DNA of 7,489 bases from contig JBEICQ010000102.1 of assembly GCA_040383885.1 (NCBI GenBank), positions 1 through 7,489 on the forward strand, read 5' to 3'. The position numbers and the translations under genes were made by a program. Of this stretch, positions 1-7,081 are shown in pieces. The notes beneath the pieces were generated by a model, which saw only the letters and a program-made list of their open reading frames with translations, was not told where the DNA came from and ran no database searches. Each line of letters opens with the position of its first letter. Position 1 is the first letter of the stretch. The DNA comes from JBEICQ01 sp040383885 (GTDB lineage Bacteria; Bacteroidota; Bacteroidia; UBA4408).

Positions 1-96
1 GTGGATGAATATCCGGAAGCAGCCTTCAACCTGGTTGGTACCATTGAAGATGCCATTGAAAAAGGCAAAAAACTGATTGCTGAATCCAAGAAATAA
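1..96 (+). CDS. atpD: ATP synthase F1 subunit beta, C-terminal end (partial)
   Basis: Only the last 31 codons are present; the gene enters from the left edge and the GTG at base 1 is an internal valine codon, not a start. The residues YPEAAFNLVGTIEDAIEKGK match the conserved C-terminal end of the catalytic beta subunit of F1Fo ATP synthase. Beta carries the nucleotide-binding catalytic sites in the cytoplasmic F1 head, but none of the P-loop or catalytic region is visible here. The TAA stop is followed after 2 bases by the atpC start, so the two genes are almost certainly co-transcribed. Identification is helped by that neighbour, which is the expected one. Confidence 0.93.
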   Translation: MDEYPEAAFNLVGTIEDAIEKGKKLIAESKK

Positions 97-98
97 TC

Positions 99-332
99 AT
101 GTTGCTGGAAATATTCAGTCCCGATAAAAAAATCTTCAGCGGTGAAGTGGAATCAGTCCAGCTTCCCGGCACCAGTGGATCCTTTGGAGTATTGCGCAAC
201 CATGCGCCCATGATTTCCAGTCTGGAAAAAGGCAAAATAAAAGTTACTGCAAAAGGCGAGATTTCCTTTTATGAAATCAAAGGGGGATTCGTGGAAATAT
301 CTGCAAACAAAATTTCTGTTCTCGCAGATTAA
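99..332 (+). CDS. atpC: ATP synthase F1 subunit epsilon, short form
   Basis: A 77-residue protein matching the N-terminal beta-sandwich domain of the F1 epsilon subunit, part of the central stalk that couples the c-ring rotor to the catalytic head. Visible signatures are PGTSGSFGVLRNHAPMISSL (residues 24-43) and GGFVEISANKISVLAD (residues 62-77), both typical of the family. Proteobacterial epsilon is about 130-140 residues; the missing part is the C-terminal two-helix domain that inhibits ATP hydrolysis. A length near 80 is usual in Bacteroidota, so this is a lineage form and not a truncation. The start lies 2 bases after the atpD stop, with no Shine-Dalgarno sequence but an A-rich upstream stretch. 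It is the last gene of the visible ATP synthase operon. Confidence 0.95.
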   Translation: MLLEIFSPDKKIFSGEVESVQLPGTSGSFGVLRNHAPMISSLEKGKIKVTAKGEISFYEIKGGFVEISANKISVLAD

Positions 333-347
333 TTACTGCTCCTCCCG

Positions 348-380
348 AATAACATGTGCTCGCCGCCTGGGTGGGTTATT
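348..380 (+). terminator. possible weak terminator after atpC
   Basis: AATAAC (348-353) and GTTATT (375-380) are inverted repeats. They enclose a second small stem, CCGC (363-366) with GTGG (371-374), closed by CTGG and containing a G-T pair. The following sequence is only moderately T-rich (GCTTCATTTTA). It lies in the 108-bp gap between the converging atpC and cupin genes, where a terminator is expected. The stem is unequal and has no clean T tract, so this is a tentative call. Nothing else is evident in this gap. Confidence 0.22.
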
Positions 381-440
381 GCTTCATTTTATCATCTCAG
401 CTGTTACCATCTTCATACAGTATTCTTTGTTCATGTATGC

Positions 441-1328
441 TCAAACATGTTTCAATTCGTTCAGGTTTTCACAAACATGCATCGATGCTTCTGCTCTTCT
501 TGAGGCAACATCCTTTTTCCACTGAAACCATGTGTCGCCTGCAAAACGAAGTAATGTTTTGTCGAGCGGCATCCTGATGCCCAGGTTCATGATTCCTTCC
601 AGCCAGTGAAGAGGATTAGGTGAAAGACGGCGATAAGAAATGGCAAATCCGGGATCAAGATAGGTATTGTAATGCCAGTATTTGGGAGGCATATACAAAG
701 CATCTCCTGGCTGCATCACTACCGATAATGCGTGTACATGACGCAAGGCAGGGAAAGTTTTTTCATCGCTAAGATCACCGGTTAAAGAATGAACATTCAG
801 GGGAAGTCTGTACATCAAATCCGAATATTCCGGAGCCACAAGCAAGACTTTTTTACGCCCTGAAAATTGTGTCATCAGTACGCCGGAGCAATCAATGTCA
901 TAATGCACCTTTACTTCGGTATTTCTTCCGCCAAAAAACCAAAATGCTCTTCCGTCGAGTGGATTCGAAAAAAAATCCGGACACCGGAAATGTTTCCTCA
1001 GCTCCGGTATTTGTCTGAACAAGTCGAGCAGAAAAATCCGGATATAACTTTTTTCTTCCGCTCGGATGTGGCTGATAAAATCTCTAAGAGCGATGATTCC
1101 GTCGGGAACAGTTACGGCACCCCTGTTGTGCGCAGGATTGCGGTTGTCGTAATACGGAACTTTGTTATCACCGAAACGAGTTTCAATAAGCTCAAGTGAT
1201 AAATCTGAATGCATGGCACCGGCCAGATTTTTAAACAAAACGGGTTTGTGATAATTAAATATCTGTTCATCAAACACTCGCTTTTCTACCTTGCCGTCCA
1301 CTTCATGAATATTGGGTTCGATAATCAT
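441..1328 (-). CDS. cupin-like (JmjC/cupin_8) Fe(II) oxygenase-family protein
   Basis: A 295-residue protein with the layout of the cupin_8/JmjC double-stranded beta-helix family, which mostly contains Fe(II)- and 2-oxoglutarate-dependent hydroxylases or demethylases. The metal triad is visible: HYD at residues 142-144 gives His142 and Asp144, and MPPKYWHY at 213-220 gives His219. QFSGRKKVLLVAP (154-166) matches the family strand after HxD; by position Lys159 corresponds to the 2-oxoglutarate-binding lysine of FIH, which is an inference from eye alignment. No signal peptide or membrane segment is seen, so it is probably cytoplasmic. About 50 residues after the core are helical-looking and basic. 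The ATG at 1328 gives the full N-terminus with no better downstream start. It is divergent from the tryptophan dioxygenase gene. The substrate (protein, small molecule or RNA) cannot be told from sequence. Confidence 0.82.
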   Translation of the reverse strand: MIIEPNIHEVDGKVEKRVFDEQIFNYHKPVLFKNLAGAMHSDLSLELIETRFGDNKVPYYDNRNPAHNRGAVTVPDGIIALRDFISHIRAEEKSYIRIFLLDLFRQIPELRKHFRCPDFFSNPLDGRAFWFFGGRNTEVKVHYDIDCSGVLMTQFSGRKKVLLVAPEYSDLMYRLPLNVHSLTGDLSDEKTFPALRHVHALSVVMQPGDALYMPPKYWHYNTYLDPGFAISYRRLSPNPLHWLEGIMNLGIRMPLDKTLLRFAGDTWFQWKKDVASRRAEASMHVCENLNELKHV

Positions 1329-1343
1329 GGGAGAACTTTTTTA

Positions 1344-1375
1344 CAAATGTTTACCAGAAAACCTGCCAAAATCAA
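1344..1375 (-). promoter_or_regulatory. possible promoter of the cupin gene
   Basis: On the - strand AACATTTG (1351 down to 1344) matches the Bacteroidota -7 consensus TAnnTTTG except for the first base. TTG (1375 down to 1373) lies 21 bases upstream, within the usual range for the -33 element. Transcription would start about 10 bases before the ATG at 1328. Single-mismatch matches are common in AT-rich DNA, so this is tentative. Confidence 0.3.
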
Positions 1376-1384
1376 TGACTTAAA

Positions 1385-1417
1385 GCATGCTTAACAAGAT
1401 TTAAAGTGTTAAGATGC
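1385..1417. promoter_or_regulatory. imperfect palindrome, candidate operator
   Basis: CTTAACA (1390-1396) and TGTTAAG (1407-1413) are perfect inverted repeats separated by 10 bases. They are flanked by GCAT (1385-1388) and ATGC (1414-1417), which also pair, with a single unpaired G at 1389. That makes 11 paired positions in a 33-bp element. It sits between the divergent cupin and tryptophan dioxygenase genes, 28 bp before the dioxygenase start, where a -33 region would lie. A dimeric transcription factor site is the simplest reading; an RNA hairpin is the alternative. No T tract follows on either strand, so a terminator is unlikely. Confidence 0.45.
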
Positions 1418-1430
1418 TTGCATAATTTTC

Positions 1431-1438
1431 TACTTTAG
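1431..1438 (+). promoter_or_regulatory. possible -7 element for tryptophan dioxygenase
   Basis: TACTTTAG matches the Bacteroidota -7 consensus TAnnTTTG with one mismatch. It ends 7 bases before the ATG at 1446, so a transcript from it would have almost no leader. No TTG is seen at the expected -33 distance, where the palindrome lies instead. Weak evidence. Confidence 0.25.
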
Positions 1439-1445
1439 CTACCAA

Positions 1446-2399
1446 ATGGAGAAAAATATTGCCGAAAAAGTGGCGCTGCTTCAAAAAAAATTCGAAGCAA
1501 TGGGCCAGGACCTCTCTAGTTATCTCGAGGGTTTGTTGCATGCCGATTACCTCACCTACTGGGACTATATTCATCTGGATACCCTGCTCACCCTGCAGCA
1601 ACCCAAAACGGCATTCCCTGATGAAAAGATCTTTATTGTCTATCACCAGATTACCGAACTCTATTTCAATCTCTCTCTGCATGAACTCAAACAGATTTGT
1701 CTTGATCGGCCCGGCTTTGACATCCATTTTTTTAATGCGCGTATCACGCGTATCATCCGCTATTTTCATGCGCTTACACATTCCTTTGGCATCATGGTTG
1801 ACGGAATGGAGAAAGATCAATTTTTAAATTTTCGCATGAGCCTGCTGCCTGCCAGTGGTTTTCAGAGCATGCAGTATCGTCTTATCGAAATTCACGCAGC
1901 GCCATTTTCACAACTTGTTGCCGCAGACAAAAGAGAACTTCTTCAACATCAAAGTATCGAGCATCAGTATGAAGAGATTTACTGGAAATATGGCGCCACA
2001 GAATTGGCGAGCGGAAGAAAGACCCTCACCTTGCAACAGTTTGAAGAAAAATACAATGACCACTTGCTTAATGAGGCGAAGCGGTGTTTAGGAAATACTT
2101 TGTGGGATGTATTCGGCAAACTTCAACCTGAACGAAAAGATCCTGAAACCATCTCCTTATTAAGGGATTTGGATGTGCAGGTGAACATTAACTGGCCGCT
2201 GATGCATTATAAAAGTGCGGTAAGATACCTCCACAAAAACCCGGAGGACATTGCCGCCACGGGCGGAACTAACTGGCAGAAATACCTTCCTCCCAGGTTT
2301 CAGAAACGAAACTTTTATCCTTCACTTTGGTCGGAACAGGAACATATGGAATGGGGGAAATCATGGGTGGAAACAACTACAGGAATAAAATTTCCCTGA
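1446..2399 (+). CDS. tryptophan 2,3-dioxygenase family protein
   Basis: A 317-residue heme enzyme of the TDO family, which oxidises L-tryptophan with O2 to N-formylkynurenine, the first step of the kynurenine route. The N-terminal YLTYWDYIHLDTLLTLQQ (35-52) and DEKIFIVYHQITELYFNLSLHEL (59-81) match the family; His67 in YHQ corresponds to the distal active-site histidine. FRMSLLPASGFQSMQYR (129-145) matches the conserved FRxxLxPASGFQSxQFR segment, with Arg130 as the expected substrate-carboxylate arginine. The predicted heme ligand is His254 in MHYKSAVRYL. TGGTNW (272-277) sits where TGGSSG is usual, and YLPPRFQKRNFYPSLW follows. Length is longer than compact bacterial TDOs (about 280-300). 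The start is supported by the family N-terminus and A-rich bases just upstream. No kynureninase or formamidase gene is in view, so catabolic versus NAD-synthetic use is undetermined. Confidence 0.9.
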   Translation: MEKNIAEKVALLQKKFEAMGQDLSSYLEGLLHADYLTYWDYIHLDTLLTLQQPKTAFPDEKIFIVYHQITELYFNLSLHELKQICLDRPGFDIHFFNARITRIIRYFHALTHSFGIMVDGMEKDQFLNFRMSLLPASGFQSMQYRLIEIHAAPFSQLVAADKRELLQHQSIEHQYEEIYWKYGATELASGRKTLTLQQFEEKYNDHLLNEAKRCLGNTLWDVFGKLQPERKDPETISLLRDLDVQVNINWPLMHYKSAVRYLHKNPEDIAATGGTNWQKYLPPRFQKRNFYPSLWSEQEHMEWGKSWVETTTGIKFP

Positions 2400-2426
2400 A
2401 ACGATTACACGGTTAAAAAATGATGC

Positions 2427-2440
2427 TTGCCCAAAGGCAA
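2427..2440 (-). terminator. possible terminator of the rimP-nusA-infB operon
   Basis: TTGCC (2427-2431) and GGCAA (2436-2440) form a 5-bp stem with a 4-base loop. Read on the - strand it is followed, after six bases, by six Ts (2420 down to 2415). It lies about 76 bp beyond the infB stop. The gap between stem and T tract and the short stem make it weak. Confidence 0.3.
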
Positions 2441-2474
2441 CTATGCTAACAAAAAAAGATGTAACCAGAGAATG

Positions 2475-2504
2475 GAAGATAAAATCAAATTGAAATTTAT
2501 CTTC
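2475..2504. terminator. hairpin between convergent genes, possible bidirectional terminator
   Basis: GAAGATAAA (2475-2483) and TTTATCTTC (2496-2504) are perfect 9-bp inverted repeats with a 12-base loop. They sit in the 117-bp gap between the converging tryptophan dioxygenase and infB genes, 12 bp beyond the infB stop. The stem is AT-rich and neither strand has a strong T tract, so it may instead act as a 3'-end stabilising hairpin. Confidence 0.4.
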
Positions 2505-2516
2505 AGCTGAAAAGTA

Positions 2517-5297
2517 TCAGGGCTTCTTTTTGATTTCCACCATCTCAAATCCTTCGATGAGGTCGCCTTCATTGATGTCATTGAATTTATCAATGTTCAG
2601 TCCGCACTCGTATCCGGTGTTCACTTCTTTCACATCATCTTTAAAGCGCTTGAGTGAACCCAGTTCACCTGTATAAATCACAATTCCATCACGGATTATC
2701 CTCACCTTGGTATTGCGGGTAATTTTCCCGTCGGTTACCATACAACCCGCTACTGATCCTACTTTAGAAATTCTAAACACCTGACGGATTTGAACATTAC
2801 AAGTAATTTTCTCTTCATATTCCGGTGCAAGCATCCCCGCCATAGCAGATTTTACCTCATTGATGGCATCATAGATGATGCTATACATGCGGATTTCTAT
2901 TTGTTCCTGCTCAGCCAGTTTGCGTGCATTGGCTGAGGGTCGTACCTGGAAGCCAACGATAATTGCATTGGAAGCAGAGGCAAGCAACACATCTGATTCG
3001 GTTACCTGTCCAACAGATTTATGAATGACATTGACCTGTATTTTTTCAGTGGATAGTTTCAGCAAGGAATCTGTGAGTGCCTCTATAGATCCATCCACAT
3101 CGCCTTTTACAATGATGTTCAGCTCTTTGAAATCACCAATGGCAAGCCTTCTGCCGATTTCGTCGAGGGTGATGTGTTTTTGGGTACGGTATCCCTGCTC
3201 ACGAAGCAACTGCATCCGGCGGTTGGCAATGTCTCTTGCTTCCCGCTCATCTTCCATCACCTTAAATTTATCTCCTGCAGTAGGAGCCCCGCTCAAACCT
3301 AAGAGCAAAGCGGGTGTTGAAGGACCCGCCTCTTTAATAGGCAAGTTTCTTTCGTTGGTAAGCGCTTTTACCCGACCACTAAATGAGCCGGCCAACACAA
3401 CATCTCCTACCTTGAGCGTACCTGCCTGAACCAATACTGTGGAAATATATCCTCTTCCTTTGTCCAGAGAAGATTCAATGATTGTACCCACCGCATTTTT
3501 ATGAGGATTTGCTTTGAGTTCGAGCAACTCTGCTTCGAGCAAAATTTTCTCCATGAGTAAATCCATGTTGGTTCCTTTCTTGGCAGAAATTTCCTGACAT
3601 TGGTATTTGCCTCCCCATTCCTCTACAAGAATGTTCATTCCCGAGAGTTCTTCACGGATTTTATCCGGATTGGCGCCGGGCTTATCTATTTTATTGATGG
3701 CAATAATGATAGGAACACCGGCAGCCTGGGCGTGGTTGATGGCTTCACGGGTTTGAGGCATCACAGAATCATCGGCAGCCACAACCACAATCACAATGTC
3801 TGTAACCTGAGCACCTCTGGCACGCATGGCGGTGAAGGCCTCGTGACCGGGAGTATCTAAAAATGCGATGCGCTTGCCATTGCCTACACTCACACTGTAA
3901 GCACCAATATGTTGGGTAATTCCACCTGCTTCACCGGCAATTACATTTGTTTTGCGTATGTAATCCAAAAGTGATGTTTTTCCATGGTCCACATGACCCA
4001 TCACGGTTACAATAGGAGCACGGGGAACCAGTTCGCTTTCATCATCTTTTTCTTCCTCTGCAACCACGGTATCTTCAGCACTTACAAACTCAACTTTGTA
4101 TCCAAATTCCTCCGCAACAATCACAATAGTTTCTGCACTCAGACGCTGGTTGATGGAAACAAACATTCCCAGGCTCATACAAGTGGAAATGACCTCATTC
4201 ACTTGCACATTCATCATCTTGGCCAGCTCACTGGCGGAGACAAACTCTGTAACTTTGAGGATTGATTTTTCTGCTTCTCTCTGAACCAATTCCTCTTGTT
4301 TCTTCTCAGAGATTTGGGCGCGCTTCTCACGACGCAGTTTGGAGGATTTTGATTTCCCTGCACCGCTCAGGCGGGCAAGCGTTTCCTTAATCTGATTCTG
4401 TATTTGCTCAGGGGTTAATTCTTCTTTAACATCTCTGGCAGGTGCAGGACGACGGTTTGCTCCTCCTTGTTGTGGAGCCGTTTTGCCTGTGTTGTTTTTA
4501 TCTCTGAAAAGTTCCGTGTTTACCGCCTTGCGCTTGATGCGTTTACGCTTTTTCTTGGCATCATTGGGATCTACAGTGGAACCGGGAACTTTCTTCTTCT
4601 CTTCCTTACCGGGCAGTTCAATCTTACCCAGCACTTTTATGCCTTCCAGCTTCTCGTATTGTGTAATATGCACATTGTCCACAACCGGCTCAACAGAAAC
4701 AGGTGGAGCTGGCGTTTCCTGGCTCGCCTCAGTAGCTACAGGTGTAGGTGTAGGGATAACCGGAACGGGCGTTTCCTGTATTTCACTTTCTGTTTTGGCA
4801 GGCTGTTCAGAAACTGGCTTTTCAGGTTTTTCAGAAGGTTCTTCCTTCCCTTTTTTACCTCGGGATTTTCCGCCCAGGCTGGAAAGGTCAATTTTTCCGG
4901 TCACCTTCACACCAATCTCTTCTTCACTTTTTGCTTTGATAACCTCCTCTTTGACCGGAGCTTCATCTACTGTTGGAAGAACCTCGGAGACACTCTCTTT
5001 GGGTTTGATTTCCGGTAAGGGAGCAGGGTCCTTGGGTTTTACAGTTTCTTCTCTTGCGGTAATGACTTCTTTTTTCTGCTGAAGTTTTGTGTTCAGCATT
5101 TGAGAAGACTCTTCTTTGGCTTTCTTATCAGATTGGAATTCCTTTAACAACAGAGCATATGCGTCGTCATTAAGTTTACCGTTTGGGTTAGATTCAACCG
5201 GAAGACCTTTTCCCGAGAGAAAATCCACTATGGTTCCAACGGAAATATTCAACTCCTTGGCAACTTTACTCAAACGCTTGGCTCCTGTATCTGTCAT
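2517..5297 (-). CDS. infB: translation initiation factor IF-2
   Basis: A 926-residue GTPase that places fMet-tRNA on the 30S subunit and promotes 50S joining. Order of domains: an N-terminal IF2_N helical module (about 1-55); a long, probably disordered K/E/P-rich linker (about 56-345) with basic clusters KKKRKRIKRK (248-257) and KLRREKR (320-326); a second IF2_N-like module (about 346-405); the G domain with G1 GHVDHGKT (434-441), GGITQHIGA (458-466), G3 DTPGH (481-485), G4 NKID (535-538) and G5 SAKKG (571-575); then domain II from about 600, domain III, and the C-terminal initiator-tRNA-binding domain to 926. All GTPase motifs are intact. The length is in the range usual for this phylum. 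The start is preceded by GAAAGA and gives the expected N-terminus. It is the last visible gene of the rimP operon, 65 bp after nusA. Confidence 0.98.
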   Translation of the reverse strand: MTDTGAKRLSKVAKELNISVGTIVDFLSGKGLPVESNPNGKLNDDAYALLLKEFQSDKKAKEESSQMLNTKLQQKKEVITAREETVKPKDPAPLPEIKPKESVSEVLPTVDEAPVKEEVIKAKSEEEIGVKVTGKIDLSSLGGKSRGKKGKEEPSEKPEKPVSEQPAKTESEIQETPVPVIPTPTPVATEASQETPAPPVSVEPVVDNVHITQYEKLEGIKVLGKIELPGKEEKKKVPGSTVDPNDAKKKRKRIKRKAVNTELFRDKNNTGKTAPQQGGANRRPAPARDVKEELTPEQIQNQIKETLARLSGAGKSKSSKLRREKRAQISEKKQEELVQREAEKSILKVTEFVSASELAKMMNVQVNEVISTCMSLGMFVSINQRLSAETIVIVAEEFGYKVEFVSAEDTVVAEEEKDDESELVPRAPIVTVMGHVDHGKTSLLDYIRKTNVIAGEAGGITQHIGAYSVSVGNGKRIAFLDTPGHEAFTAMRARGAQVTDIVIVVVAADDSVMPQTREAINHAQAAGVPIIIAINKIDKPGANPDKIREELSGMNILVEEWGGKYQCQEISAKKGTNMDLLMEKILLEAELLELKANPHKNAVGTIIESSLDKGRGYISTVLVQAGTLKVGDVVLAGSFSGRVKALTNERNLPIKEAGPSTPALLLGLSGAPTAGDKFKVMEDEREARDIANRRMQLLREQGYRTQKHITLDEIGRRLAIGDFKELNIIVKGDVDGSIEALTDSLLKLSTEKIQVNVIHKSVGQVTESDVLLASASNAIIVGFQVRPSANARKLAEQEQIEIRMYSIIYDAINEVKSAMAGMLAPEYEEKITCNVQIRQVFRISKVGSVAGCMVTDGKITRNTKVRIIRDGIVIYTGELGSLKRFKDDVKEVNTGYECGLNIDKFNDINEGDLIEGFEMVEIKKKP

Positions 5298-5316
5298 TCT
5301 TTCGTTTACGATGCCT

Positions 5317-5324
5317 CAAAGATA
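5317..5324 (-). promoter_or_regulatory. -7-like element in the nusA-infB gap
   Basis: On the - strand TATCTTTG is a full match to TAnnTTTG, 19 bases before the infB ATG. It sits inside a short inverted repeat (GCCT/AGGC, 5313-5327). No TTG is found at the usual -33 distance. It could be an internal infB promoter or a chance match in a 65-bp gap. Confidence 0.28.
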
Positions 5325-5362
5325 GGCTTTATTTGCTTGTTTTGTTGGGCTTCTGATGTGGC

Positions 5363-6634
5363 TTATTCAAACTCTGCCTTCAGGATGCTTTTGATTTCAT
5401 TAATGGTTTCTTCTTCCAAATCCGTTCTGCGAACAAGTTCTTCAGTAGGAATTTCGAGTACGCTTAAAGCCGTATCACAGCCAATGTTTTTCAGCTCATC
5501 AATCATCCAGCTTTCAATTGCATCTGCAAATTCTTCAAGGTCAACATCCTCCTGGTCTACATCTGTGTCTCTGTATACCTCTATTTCATATTCGGTAAGA
5601 CGGCTTGCCAGTTTGATGTTGTTTCCATTCTTACCTATCGCAAGAGATACCTGGTCAGGCTTCAGATATACTTCGGCTCTTTTATTTTCTTCATCTAACT
5701 TAATGGAGGTAATCTTTGCAGGACTAAGGGCGCGCGTTATGTACAAGGTAAGGTTGTTGGTATAGTTGATTACATCAATATTCTCATTACGCAACTCCCT
5801 CACAATGCCATGAATGCGGGAACCCTTCATTCCAACGCAGGCACCAACAGGGTCGATGCGGTCGTCATAAGATTCAACAGCCACCTTGGAACGTTCACCC
5901 GGCTCGCGAACTATTTTTTTGATGGTGATCAAGCCATCGAAAACCTCAGGAACTTCCTGCTCAAACAACCTTTCTAAAAACCTGGGTGAGGTACGCGATA
6001 CTACAATTACCGGAGTGGCATTTTTCATGTCTACCCTCAATACCACGCCCCTGGCAGCATCTCCCTTTTTAAAGAAATCGCTCGGAATCTGCTCTGTTTT
6101 GGGCAAAATCAATTCATTCCCTTCGTCATCTCTCAGCAAAATTTCTTTTTTCCAGATTTGGTATACCTCTCCTGTAACGATTTCGCCCTCACGATTTTTG
6201 TATTTTTTAAAGATTCCTTCTTTTTCAAGCTCGGTAATTTTAGATTGTAGATTTTGTCGGATAGACAATACAGCGCGACGCCCAAAGGCATCAAAATTTA
6301 CCGGCTCGGTAATTTCCTCGCCCAACTCAAAGTCGGGTTCAATCTTGTGGGCATCGCTCAAAGAGATATGGCGGTTTGGATCAAAGTCAAAACTATCCTC
6401 TGCAAATTCGTTGTCTACGATCTCGCGGTTACGCCAAATCTCCAGATCCCCTTTGTCGGGATTGATGATGATATCAAAGTTTTCATCTGTACCAAACTTT
6501 TTGATCAGCAGGTTGCGGATTACTTCTTCCATGATACTCATCAGCGTGGGCCTGTCGATGTTTTTGGTTTCCTTAAACTCTGAGAAGGACTCAATGAGAT
6601 TGATTTTGTTATTTGTTGCCATGGTCGTTTTCAT
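5363..6634 (-). CDS. nusA: transcription termination/antitermination factor NusA
   Basis: A 423-residue RNA polymerase-binding factor that stimulates pausing and hairpin-dependent termination and takes part in antitermination. Visible domains: polymerase-binding N-terminal domain (about 1-135), S1 (about 146-214, EIVTGEVYQIWKKEILL), KH1 (about 245-300, with GACVGMKGSRI at 264-274 and the RIDPVGA lead-in) and KH2 (about 310-355, LAIGKNGNNIKLASRLT at 331-347). The remaining 65 or so residues are acidic and then helix-hairpin-helix-like (EELVRRTDLEEETINEIKSIL). It is shorter than E. coli NusA (495), which has two acidic repeats. The ATG at 6634 overlaps the rimP stop as ATGA, implying coupled translation; the next ATG, at 6622 (residue 5), gives a more family-like N-terminus and is a real alternative. 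Confidence 0.97.
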   Translation of the reverse strand: MKTTMATNNKINLIESFSEFKETKNIDRPTLMSIMEEVIRNLLIKKFGTDENFDIIINPDKGDLEIWRNREIVDNEFAEDSFDFDPNRHISLSDAHKIEPDFELGEEITEPVNFDAFGRRAVLSIRQNLQSKITELEKEGIFKKYKNREGEIVTGEVYQIWKKEILLRDDEGNELILPKTEQIPSDFFKKGDAARGVVLRVDMKNATPVIVVSRTSPRFLERLFEQEVPEVFDGLITIKKIVREPGERSKVAVESYDDRIDPVGACVGMKGSRIHGIVRELRNENIDVINYTNNLTLYITRALSPAKITSIKLDEENKRAEVYLKPDQVSLAIGKNGNNIKLASRLTEYEIEVYRDTDVDQEDVDLEEFADAIESWMIDELKNIGCDTALSVLEIPTEELVRRTDLEEETINEIKSILKAEFE

Positions 6635-7065
6635 TCTATGGTGATAATTGCCTCTTTTATAGTTGTGTAAGGTATTTCTATGCTTTCTTCTTTCTTCTTG
6701 ACTTTACGGGTTATTGTAACTTTTTGGTCGTCGGCAGCGGCTATTTTTCCCCGTAGGGTATCTCCTTCCAAAGTTGTGATTTTAAGGTGTCTGCCTATGT
6801 TGTTATGGTATTGCCGCAGAAACTTTAATGGAGTATCAATTCCTCCACTGCCAACTTCAAGATCAAAATCTTCCTTGTCTCTGTCAAGCGACCCTTCAAT
6901 GGCCCTTGACAAGGCCACACAATCAGCTACATTCACTCCCTTGTCACCATCTATTTTTACATGAATGTGGTTACCCGGGAGGACTTTAACATCCACCCAA
7001 AACAAATCGCTCCTGCTGAGCAGGAATTCATCTATAATGCTGATAATGATTTTTTTATCTATCAT
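6631..7065 (-). CDS. rimP: ribosome maturation factor RimP
   Basis: A 144-residue cytoplasmic protein needed for maturation of the 30S subunit. The N-terminal alpha/beta domain (about 1-80) shows VNVADCVALSRAIEGSLD (44-61) and LEVGSGGIDTPLKFLRQY (69-86), the RimP signatures; many homologues have LEVSSPG in place of LEVGSGG. The C-terminal Sm-like domain (about 88-144) includes IGRHLKITTLEGDTLRGKI. The protein is slightly shorter than E. coli RimP (about 150). The only suitable ATG is preceded by a run of As (TCAAAAA). It is the first gene of the rimP-nusA-infB operon and its stop overlaps the nusA ATG by 4 bases. Confidence 0.95.
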   Translation of the reverse strand: MIDKKIIISIIDEFLLSRSDLFWVDVKVLPGNHIHVKIDGDKGVNVADCVALSRAIEGSLDRDKEDFDLEVGSGGIDTPLKFLRQYHNNIGRHLKITTLEGDTLRGKIAAADDQKVTITRKVKKKEESIEIPYTTIKEAIITIE

Positions 7066-7081
7066 TTTTTGAAAACACAGG

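Noticed and set aside
442..479. Direct repeat CAAACATG near the end of the cupin gene
   Set aside because: Only 8 bases, two copies, inside coding sequence; not enough for a repeat element or attachment site.
271..577. Small + strand frames between atpC and the cupin gene
   Set aside because: They overlap the end of atpC and the coding C-terminus of the cupin gene and have no conserved features or start context.
1431..1446. Leaderless transcript for tryptophan dioxygenase
   Set aside because: The implied start at the ATG rests on a one-mismatch -7 box with no -33 partner, which is too weak to claim as a finding.
4467..5082. Two long overlapping open frames (183 and 199 codons) on + opposite infB
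   Set aside because: They lie opposite the low-complexity Lys/Glu/Pro linker of IF-2, whose codon bias removes stops on the other strand. Their translations are Ser/Phe-rich with no recognisable domain.
5886..6644. 252-codon open frame on + opposite nusA
   Set aside because: It fully overlaps a clear nusA; the product is Ser/Ile/Phe-rich without family features, as expected of an antisense shadow.
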